From Limisphaerales bacterium (GTDB lineage: Bacteria; Verrucomicrobiota; Verrucomicrobiia; Limisphaerales; UBA11358): a DNA stretch of 10,436 nucleotides. The stretch is from NCBI GenBank assembly GCA_003455565.1, contig DMQW01000426.1, positions 469 to 10,904 on the forward strand, given 5' to 3'. Position numbers and translations under genes: made by a program. Every line of letters starts with the position of its first letter. Positions within the stretch are counted from its first letter, which is position 1. Shown here piece after piece: positions 5,845 to 10,436 of this stretch. A model generated the notes under the pieces. It was not told where the DNA came from. It saw only the letters and a program-made list of their open reading frames with translations, and searched no databases.

Positions 5845-6793
5845 GTTTCGCCGCGATGAACTGCTCCAGCTTCATGGCGTCGGCGTTGAACTGGCGGATG
5901 CCTTCGGCGGTTTTTTCCGTGGCCATCGCGTTTTCGTTGAAGAGCCAGCGGAATTTCTTTTCGTCCAGCGGCAGCTTCTCGATCTTGCTGTCGCGCGCGA
6001 TTTCAGGATTCAGCTTGCGCGGGAGCGGCGCGGCGCTCTTCTGCAATTCCGCGAGCAGGTTTGGGCTGATGGTCAGCAGGTCGCAGCCGGCGAGTTCCTG
6101 GATTTCGCCGACGTTGCGAAAGCTCGCGCCCATGACCTCGGTCGCGTGGCCGAATTTTTTGTAGTAGCTGTAAATCTCCTTCACCGACAACACGCCGGGA
6201 TCTTCGGCGGGCGCAAAATCTTTTTTCTCCTTCGCCTTATACCAATCCATGATGCGGCCGACGAACGGCGAAATGAGTTTCGCCTTCGCCTCGGCACACG
6301 CGACGGCCTGCGCGAGCGAGAAGAGCAGCGTGAGATTGCAGTTGATGCCGTCGCGCTGGAGAATTTCCGCCGCGCGGATGCCTTCCCACGTCGAGGCGAT
6401 CTTGATGAGGATGCGTTCGCGCCCGATGCCCTGCTTTTGGTAAAGCTCGATGAACTGCCGGCCCTTGGCGACGAGCGCCTCGGTGCCGAACGCAAGATTC
6501 GCATCGGTCTCGGTCGAGACGCGGCCCGGAACAATTTTCAAAATTTCCACGCCGAACAAAATCAGCAGATCGTCGAGGACGTGCGCCAATAATTCTTTGC
6601 CACTGAACTTCGCCTGGTTGTCGGCGATGGCTTTGTCCACGAGGAATTGATATTCCGGCATCTGCGCGGCCTTGAGAATCAGCGAGGGATTTGTGGTGGC
6701 GTCGCGCGGCGCGAACTGCTTGAGCGAGGCGAAGTCGCCGGTGTCGGCGACGACGACGGTGAACTGCTTGAGTTGGTCGAGTTGGGTGCTCAT
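5837..6793 (-). CDS. tal: Transaldolase
   Basis: This 318-residue enzyme of the non-oxidative pentose phosphate pathway transfers a dihydroxyacetone unit between sugar phosphates in the cytoplasm. It has the size and order of motifs of the TalB class (E. coli TalB 317). VVADTGDF has Asp17, DATTNPSL (31-38) holds Asn35, GRVSTETDA has Glu96, and ILIKIASTWEGI has the Schiff-base Lys131. NCNLTLLFS (151-159), SPFVGRIMDWY (175-185) and MGASFRN (221-227) follow. The frame runs upstream to 6838, but the extra 15 residues are unlike the family and overlap the promoter, so I start at ATG 6793. The promoter TTGCCA-N16-TATTTT lies directly upstream, leaving a leader of roughly 10 bases. It is divergent from rhaB, another sugar gene, across a 176-base gap with a long hairpin. 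Confidence 0.95.
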   Translation of the reverse strand: MSTQLDQLKQFTVVVADTGDFASLKQFAPRDATTNPSLILKAAQMPEYQFLVDKAIADNQAKFSGKELLAHVLDDLLILFGVEILKIVPGRVSTETDANLAFGTEALVAKGRQFIELYQKQGIGRERILIKIASTWEGIRAAEILQRDGINCNLTLLFSLAQAVACAEAKAKLISPFVGRIMDWYKAKEKKDFAPAEDPGVLSVKEIYSYYKKFGHATEVMGASFRNVGEIQELAGCDLLTISPNLLAELQKSAAPLPRKLNPEIARDSKIEKLPLDEKKFRWLFNENAMATEKTAEGIRQFNADAMKLEQFIAAKLD

Positions 6794-6810
6794 AAAATTT
6801 AAGTGCCTCA

Positions 6811-6838
6811 AAAATACGCCGCCGCTGCGGGTTGGCAA
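6811..6838 (-). promoter_or_regulatory. Promoter of the transaldolase gene
   Basis: On the minus strand TTGCCA (6833-6838), 16 bases, then TATTTT (6811-6816). The -35 matches consensus at 5 of 6 positions and the -10 at 4 of 6. The -10 ends 17 bases before the ATG, so the expected leader is about 10 bases. GAGG follows the -10 but is too close to the expected start of transcription to be a sure Shine-Dalgarno sequence. Confidence 0.55.
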
Positions 6839-6842
6839 ATCC

Positions 6843-6908
6843 TAATCCTAATCTTCATCGTAATCTTAACCGGCTGGATAAAGCAGATTGCGATTAAGAT
6901 TAGGATTA
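6843..6908. repeat. 66-base imperfect palindrome (long hairpin) of TAATC-type units
   Basis: Bases 6843-6866 pair with 6885-6908: 13 perfect pairs from the outside (TAATCCTAATCTT with AAGATTAGGATTA), one mismatch, four pairs, one G-T pair and five more pairs, around an 18-base loop (6867-6884). The arms consist of repeated TAATCC/TAATCTT units. It lies between the divergent promoters of the transaldolase and rhaB genes, 4 bases from one -35 and 18 from the other. It could be a REP/REPIN- or MITE-like element, or a shared operator. A terminator is unlikely at this place. Confidence 0.8.
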
Positions 6909-6926
6909 CGGTCAAGCGAGAACATT

Positions 6927-6954
6927 TTGACACTTTACCGTCACCGCGTAAGAT
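6927..6954 (+). promoter_or_regulatory. Promoter of rhaB
   Basis: A perfect -35 TTGACA (6927-6932), a spacer of 16, and -10 TAAGAT (6949-6954, 4 of 6). The start of transcription would fall near 6961, only about 9 bases before the ATG at 6970. The bases GAATTTCTT before the ATG hold no Shine-Dalgarno sequence, so the mRNA is probably nearly leaderless. Confidence 0.6.
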
Positions 6955-6969
6955 TTCCGCGAATTTCTT

Positions 6970-8430
6970 ATGCCTACACATTATCTCGCCTGCGACCTCG
7001 GTGCCGACAGCGGCCGCCTGATTCTCGGCACGCTCGACCACGGAAAAATTTCCGTCGAGGAACTCCACCGTTTTCCCACCGGCGCGGTGAAGACCGCCGG
7101 CGCGTTGCACTGGAATTTCGACGGCCTGATCAACGAACTCAAGAACGGCCTCAAAAAAGCGGCGGCGCGCAACCTGCCCATCGCCAGCATCAGCACCGAT
7201 TCGTGGGGCGTGGATTATGTGCTTTACGATGAACGCGGACTGCCGCTGCTGCCCGTGTGGTGCTACCGCGACGCCCGCACCGCTGCCGGCGTGGAAATCG
7301 TGAAGGAAAAAATCGGGTGGCCGCAGATTTATGCCGAGACTGGCATCCAGTTCATGGCGCTCAACACGATTTACCAGATTGTCACCGAACCCGCCGAGCG
7401 CCTGGCCAGGACGAAACGGCTTTTGCTCATCGGCGATGCGTTCAATTTTTTCTGTTCCGGCGTGGCGCGCAACGAAGTTTCCCTCGCCAGCACCACGCAG
7501 CTTTACAATCCGCAGACCAGGACGTGGTCGAAGAAACTTTTCGCCGCGCTCGGCCTGCGTGAAAATCTGTTCGCCCCCATTTGCGCCAGCGGCACGCGGC
7601 TCGGCCCGCTGAAAAAAAATCTCGCAACGGAAGTTGGTTTGCCGCAGATCGAAGTCATCGCCAGTTGCTCGCACGACACCGGCGCGGCGGTCGCGGCGGT
7701 TCCCGCCGGCGGTGAGAACTGGGCCTACTTGAGTTCCGGCACCTGGTCGCTCATGGGCGTCGAGGCGGCCGACCCCGTCATCACCGAACAGTCCCGCACG
7801 CTCGGTTTCACTAACGAAATCGGCTACGGCAATTCTGTCCGCCTGCTCAAAAACATCGTCGGCCTCTGGCTCATCCAGGAATCGCGCCGCTACTGGGCGA
7901 AGACCGGCAAGAAAATGGAATTTGCCGAACTCGAAAAACTGGCGGTCGCCGCCGCGCCGTTTGTTTCACTCATCAATCCTGACGACCCGCGCTTCTTGAG
8001 TCCCGACGACATGCCGAAAAAAATCGCCGGGTTCTGCACCGAGACCGGCCAGCCCGTGCCCGCTGACATCGGCGCGTATGTGCGCTGCATCTACGAAAGC
8101 CTCGCGCTATTCTACCGCTGCACGTTGCGGAAGCTCGAACGGCTCACCGGCAAAAAAATTGAACGCCTGCACATCGTTGGCGGCGGCAGCAAGGACGCTA
8201 CGCTCAACCAGTTCACGGCGAATGCGCTCAAGATTCCCGTGCTCGCCGGCCCGATTGAATGCACCGGGCTGGGCAACCTGCTCGTGCAGGCCATCGCGCT
8301 CGGCCATCTCGAATCGCACGCCGCCGCGCGCGAAGTCGTGCGAAATTCTTTTGAACTGAAAACGTTCACGCCGCAGGCTCCGGCGGAATGGGACGCGGCG
8401 GCGAAGCGGTTTGAAAAACTTTTAAGCTAG
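6970..8430 (+). CDS. rhaB: Rhamnulokinase (FGGY family carbohydrate kinase)
   Basis: This 486-residue cytoplasmic kinase phosphorylates L-rhamnulose to L-rhamnulose 1-phosphate with ATP. E. coli RhaB has 489 residues. The N-terminal ATPase-fold domain opens YLACDLGADSGRLILG (5-20), and STDSWGVDYVLYD follows at 75-87. ASCSHDTGAAVAAVPA contains the likely catalytic Asp236. YLSSGTWSLMGVE (253-265) is typical of RhaB. The second domain has HIVGGGSKDATLNQFTANAL near 398-417, the nucleotide-binding loop. The TSVGAxS-like start typical of xylulokinases is absent, and the DLGADSGR and SSGTWSLMGVE motifs separate it from glycerol- and xylulokinases. No other rhamnose genes (rhaA, rhaD, transporter) are in the window, so it may be regulated alone or be an orphan kinase with a related ketose as substrate. 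Confidence 0.92.
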   Translation: MPTHYLACDLGADSGRLILGTLDHGKISVEELHRFPTGAVKTAGALHWNFDGLINELKNGLKKAAARNLPIASISTDSWGVDYVLYDERGLPLLPVWCYRDARTAAGVEIVKEKIGWPQIYAETGIQFMALNTIYQIVTEPAERLARTKRLLLIGDAFNFFCSGVARNEVSLASTTQLYNPQTRTWSKKLFAALGLRENLFAPICASGTRLGPLKKNLATEVGLPQIEVIASCSHDTGAAVAAVPAGGENWAYLSSGTWSLMGVEAADPVITEQSRTLGFTNEIGYGNSVRLLKNIVGLWLIQESRRYWAKTGKKMEFAELEKLAVAAAPFVSLINPDDPRFLSPDDMPKKIAGFCTETGQPVPADIGAYVRCIYESLALFYRCTLRKLERLTGKKIERLHIVGGGSKDATLNQFTANALKIPVLAGPIECTGLGNLLVQAIALGHLESHAAAREVVRNSFELKTFTPQAPAEWDAAAKRFEKLLS

Positions 8431-8437
8431 ATTGCGT

Positions 8438-8465
8438 TTGCCAACTTTGGCGGCGGCGGTAAATT
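8438..8465 (+). promoter_or_regulatory. Promoter of the toxin-antitoxin pair with internal inverted repeat
   Basis: TTGCCA (8438-8443), 16 bases, then TAAATT (8460-8465). The -10 ends 8 bases before the antitoxin ATG, so the transcript is expected to be leaderless or nearly so. The inverted repeat GCCAA-CT-TTGGC (8440-8451) overlaps the -35, where an antitoxin-toxin complex could bind to repress its own promoter. That role is inferred. Confidence 0.5.
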
Positions 8466-8473
8466 GAATCCGC

Positions 8474-8692
8474 ATGAGCAAGCTCGAAACAGTCGTTGAA
8501 GAATTGAAAGCCCTGTCGCCTACCGGTTTTACGGTAGCGGCGGATTTTATTCATCAACTGAAACTGTCCGGCGCGGCGGAACGCAAATCCGCCCTCGACC
8601 GCGCGTTCGGCTGCCTTTCGTCCAGCGAAGCTGACGAAATGGAACGCGCCATTACGGTCAACTGCGAAAGGATAGATGCCAGCCAGTGGTGA
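8474..8692 (+). CDS. Antitoxin of a VapBC-type pair (small, all-helical)
   Basis: This 72-residue acidic/amphipathic protein begins MSKLETVVEELKALSPTGF and continues VAADFIHQLKLSG. That resembles short helical antitoxins (DUF2281-like: 'KLE..V..LK.L......VADFI..L') rather than AbrB- or Phd-fold VapB proteins. I do not recognise an exact family. The C-terminal part (SSEADEMERAITVNCERIDASQW) would be the toxin-wrapping tail. The stop TGA (8690-8692) lies 17 bases inside the toxin gene, so translation of the two is coupled. The toxin's Shine-Dalgarno AAAGGA lies within the last codons of this gene. No Shine-Dalgarno precedes the antitoxin itself, in line with the promoter that leaves almost no leader. 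The antitoxin role is inferred mainly from the overlapping PIN toxin. Confidence 0.72.
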   Translation: MSKLETVVEELKALSPTGFTVAADFIHQLKLSGAAERKSALDRAFGCLSSSEADEMERAITVNCERIDASQW

Positions 8693-9071
8693 TGTTCTGC
8701 CCGACACTTCCGTCGTCATCCCGTTTTTCAAAGGCGACCAGTCTGTCCGGACAAAATTGCACAGCGCCGAAATAATTTTTCTGGCGCAGCCCGCGCTCGG
8801 CGAACTTTACTGCGGCTCTTTTCTGTCGGCGAACCTGACGAAAACGAGAAGTGAAATCCAAAATTTTCTCGCCGCCGTAATCGTCTTGTCGCCTGGCATT
8901 TCGACGGCGGAACATTACGGACAAATTAGCGCGAAACTTTTCAAGGCGGGCACACCGATTCCCGAAAATGATATTTGGATCGCGGCATTGGCCGTCGAAC
9001 ATGGACTGCCACTGGCCGCCCGCGACGCACATTTTGACCAGATCGCAGGCCTGCAAATTTTGAAATGGTAA
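8676..9071 (+). CDS. vapC: PIN-domain ribonuclease toxin, VapC family
   Basis: This 131-residue protein covers one whole PIN domain. The four acidic residues that bind the catalytic metal ion are all present: Asp10 in LPDTSVVI, Glu43 in ALGELYCG, Asp99 in IPENDIWIAALA and Asp117 in ARDAHFDQI. VapC toxins are cytoplasmic RNases that cut tRNA or rRNA when freed from antitoxin. The ATG at 8676 has a good Shine-Dalgarno (AAAGGA at 8667-8672, four... three bases before the start) inside the antitoxin gene; the two genes overlap by 17 bases. All catalytic residues are intact, so the toxin looks active. The aminotransferase gene begins 12 bases after the stop and may be co-transcribed. Confidence 0.93.
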   Translation: MPASGDVLPDTSVVIPFFKGDQSVRTKLHSAEIIFLAQPALGELYCGSFLSANLTKTRSEIQNFLAAVIVLSPGISTAEHYGQISAKLFKAGTPIPENDIWIAALAVEHGLPLAARDAHFDQIAGLQILKW

Positions 9072-9083
9072 CAATTTAATTTC

Positions 9084-10397
9084 ATGGAAACCATCATCCC
9101 CGGCTTTCGTTCCGTTCCGCGCACCGGCGTGATTTACGTCACGCACGAGGCCACGCGCCACGGCTTTACCTACGGCCATCCCGAGTGGGCGAACCTCGGC
9201 CAAGGCTCGCCCGAGACCGGCGCGATTCCCAATTCACCGCCGCGCGTCGAATCCGTGAGCATCGCGCCCGCCGCGCAGCAATACGGCACCGTCAGCGGCG
9301 CCAAGGATTTGCGCCAGGCCGTCGCGGATTTTTACAACGCCACCTATCGGCGCGGGAAAAAATCCAGATACACCGCCGACAACGTCAGCATCGCGGGCGG
9401 CGGACGACTCGCGCTCACGCGCCTCGCCAGCGCGCTTGGCAACATCAACATGGGCCACTTCATTCCCGACTACACGGCCTACGAGGAATTGTTGAGCGTG
9501 TTCAAGGCCTTCACGCCGATTCCCATTTTGCTGCGCGCCGAGAGCGGTTACAAAATCGCGCCCGCCGATTTGAAGGAGGAAATTCTCGGACGCGGCTTGA
9601 GCGCATTGCTCGTGAGCAATCCGGCAAATCCCACCGGCCAGTTGATGGAAGGCAAGGAACTCGCGACGTGGTGCGAACTCGCGCGCGAATGCCAGTGCTC
9701 CATGATCTTCGACGAATTTTATTCGCACTACATTTACACAAATGACAATGGTGGGTGCGCCGCTGCGGCGGCGCACTCGACGGCGCAGCAGCGCCATCGC
9801 CACCAAAACAGCGAGCGGGCAAAAATGGTGAGCGCCGCTGAATTTGTCGTGGACGTGGACAAAGACCCGGTTGTCGTCGTGGATGGCCTCACGAAAAACT
9901 GGCGTTACCCCGGCTGGCGCATCAGTTGGACGCTCGGCCCGAAAGCCGTGATTGAAGCCATTGCCAGCGCCGGTTCATTCCTCGACGGCGGCGCGAATCA
10001 TCCGTTCCAAAACGCCGCGTTGCCGCTGCTCGATCCGAAAAATGCCGAGGCCGAAACGCTCGCGATTCAAAAACATTTTGGCCGCAAACGCGAACTGGTT
10101 TTGGCGCGATTGAAAAAGTTGAAGATCGGCGTGGACGCCGTGCCGATGGGCGCATTTTACGTCTGGGCGAACCTGGCGAAGCTGCCCGCGCCGCTGGACG
10201 ACGGCATGAATTTCTTCCGCGAATGTCTCAAGGAAAAGACCATCGTGGTGCCGGGCGTGTTTTTTGACGTGAACCCCGGCAACCGCCGCACGCATGCGCG
10301 CTACAAAAATTACTGCCGCATCAGCTTCGGCCCGGAGATTGAAAAGCTCGAACTCGGCCTCAACGCCTTCGCGCGCGTGATTGCGAAGTTCAAATAA
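9084..10397 (+). CDS. PLP-dependent aminotransferase, class I/II, with an unusual internal insert
   Basis: This 437-residue cytoplasmic fold-type I aminotransferase has NLGQGSPETG at 37-46, QQYGTVSGAKDLRQAVADFY (65-84, substrate/cofactor entry), SNPANPTGQ (178-186) with the PLP-contacting Asn, IFDEFYSHY (208-216) with Asp210 and Tyr213, and DGLTKNWRYPGWRISW (267-282) with the Schiff-base Lys271. R(ISF)GPE near the end carries the carboxylate-binding Arg. The pattern TKNWRYPGWR with FLDGGANHPFQNAALPLL matches a group of uncharacterised aminotransferases seen in PVC bacteria. The amino-acid substrate cannot be told. Residues about 222-248 (Ala-rich, then Gln/His/Arg-rich) are unlike the rest and encoded by hairpin-forming DNA; they sit between the DEFYSHY strand and the SAAEFVVDVDKDP stretch, probably as a surface loop. 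It follows vapC by 12 bases. No Shine-Dalgarno sequence is evident. Confidence 0.88.
   Translation: METIIPGFRSVPRTGVIYVTHEATRHGFTYGHPEWANLGQGSPETGAIPNSPPRVESVSIAPAAQQYGTVSGAKDLRQAVADFYNATYRRGKKSRYTADNVSIAGGGRLALTRLASALGNINMGHFIPDYTAYEELLSVFKAFTPIPILLRAESGYKIAPADLKEEILGRGLSALLVSNPANPTGQLMEGKELATWCELARECQCSMIFDEFYSHYIYTNDNGGCAAAAAHSTAQQRHRHQNSERAKMVSAAEFVVDVDKDPVVVVDGLTKNWRYPGWRISWTLGPKAVIEAIASAGSFLDGGANHPFQNAALPLLDPKNAEAETLAIQKHFGRKRELVLARLKKLKIGVDAVPMGAFYVWANLAKLPAPLDDGMNFFRECLKEKTIVVPGVFFDVNPGNRRTHARYKNYCRISFGPEIEKLELGLNAFARVIAKFK
9747..9840 (+). repeat. In-frame repeat-bordered insert with GC-rich hairpins inside the aminotransferase gene
   Basis: AATGGTG and GCGCCGCTG occur together at 9747-9765 and again at 9824-9840 (three bases between them in the first copy, one in the second). 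The GCGCCGCTG copies are 75 bases (25 codons) apart and in the same frame. Between and over them lie a perfect 9-base-pair hairpin with a four-base loop (GTGCGCCGC 9755-9763 with GCGGCGCAC 9768-9776) and a 5-base-pair hairpin (GGCGC 9782-9786 with GCGCC 9791-9795). The reading frame stays open. It looks like a small palindromic element or a local duplication placed in a loop-coding part of the gene. Confidence 0.6.
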
Positions 10398-10436
10398 CCC
10401 TTCACTACTGTCCCGTTAGAGCGTTTTCAGTCACTT

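Noticed and set aside
6821..6830. GCCGCTGCGG shared with the palindrome in the aminotransferase gene (9759-9768)
   Set aside because: Ten bases of GC-rich low-complexity sequence are easily shared by chance in this composition, and the copy at 6821 is not part of a palindrome.
6843..6908. The long hairpin as an intrinsic terminator
   Set aside because: It lies between two outward-facing promoters, not after a gene, and no T-run follows either arm.
6808..7674. Minus-strand 288-codon open frame opposite rhaB
   Set aside because: It covers the rhaB coding region, the rhaB promoter and the intergenic hairpin, and shows no recognisable domain. It is a shadow frame in GC-rich DNA.
9747..9830. AATGGTG copies as a target-site duplication of a mobile element
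   Set aside because: The two copies are 77 bases apart and lie in different reading frames, so simple excision would break the gene. The GCGCCGCTG copies 75 bases apart fit better, so I report an insert without claiming a transposition footprint.
1..10436. CRISPR array, insertion sequence or prophage genes
   Set aside because: No regularly spaced direct repeats, transposase, integrase or phage structural motif was seen on either strand.

Overview
The window is a piece of bacterial chromosome of fairly high GC content with short intergenic gaps. The gene mix suggests an environmental Verrucomicrobiota/PVC-type bacterium: secreted DUF1080/LamG-like and YncE-like propeller proteins, a PVC-style class I/II aminotransferase, and many starts without a Shine-Dalgarno sequence. 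This placement is an inference from gene content, because the window holds no phylogenetic marker.

Left part (1-5636): a metal/oxyanion region. The window opens in the C-terminal end of a sulfate ABC transporter ATPase (CysA). Convergent to it on the minus strand is a two-gene unit, chrB (chromate-responsive regulator, N- and C-terminal domains fused) followed by rcnA (Ni/Co exporter with a large His-rich insert). A 140-base divergent intergenic region containing several palindromes separates chrB from a tightly packed plus-strand operon of four genes. These encode a secreted protein with two DUF1259 domains, a secreted LamG/DUF1080-like protein, a secreted YVTN/YncE-like beta-propeller, and a stand-alone ChrB C-terminal-domain protein. 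Three exported proteins of unknown role tied to a free ChrB_C protein, opposite a full-length ChrB and without a visible chrA pump, form the best candidate here for an undescribed system.

Middle (5728-8430): a tRNA-His gene with encoded CCA and a transaldolase gene lie on the minus strand. Divergent from them is a rhamnulokinase (rhaB) gene on the plus strand. The 176-base gap between transaldolase and rhaB holds two good sigma70-type promoters facing outward and, between them, a 66-base near-perfect hairpin built from TAATC-type units.

Right part (8474-10397): a VapBC-type toxin-antitoxin pair with overlapping genes (helical antitoxin, PIN-domain toxin), followed at once by a PLP-dependent aminotransferase. 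The aminotransferase carries an unusual in-frame segment of about 25 codons that contains GC-rich hairpins and is bordered by short direct repeats. The promoters of the transaldolase, rhaB and antitoxin genes share the layout TTGnCA-N16-TAnnnT and leave almost no 5' leader, so near-leaderless transcripts look common here.
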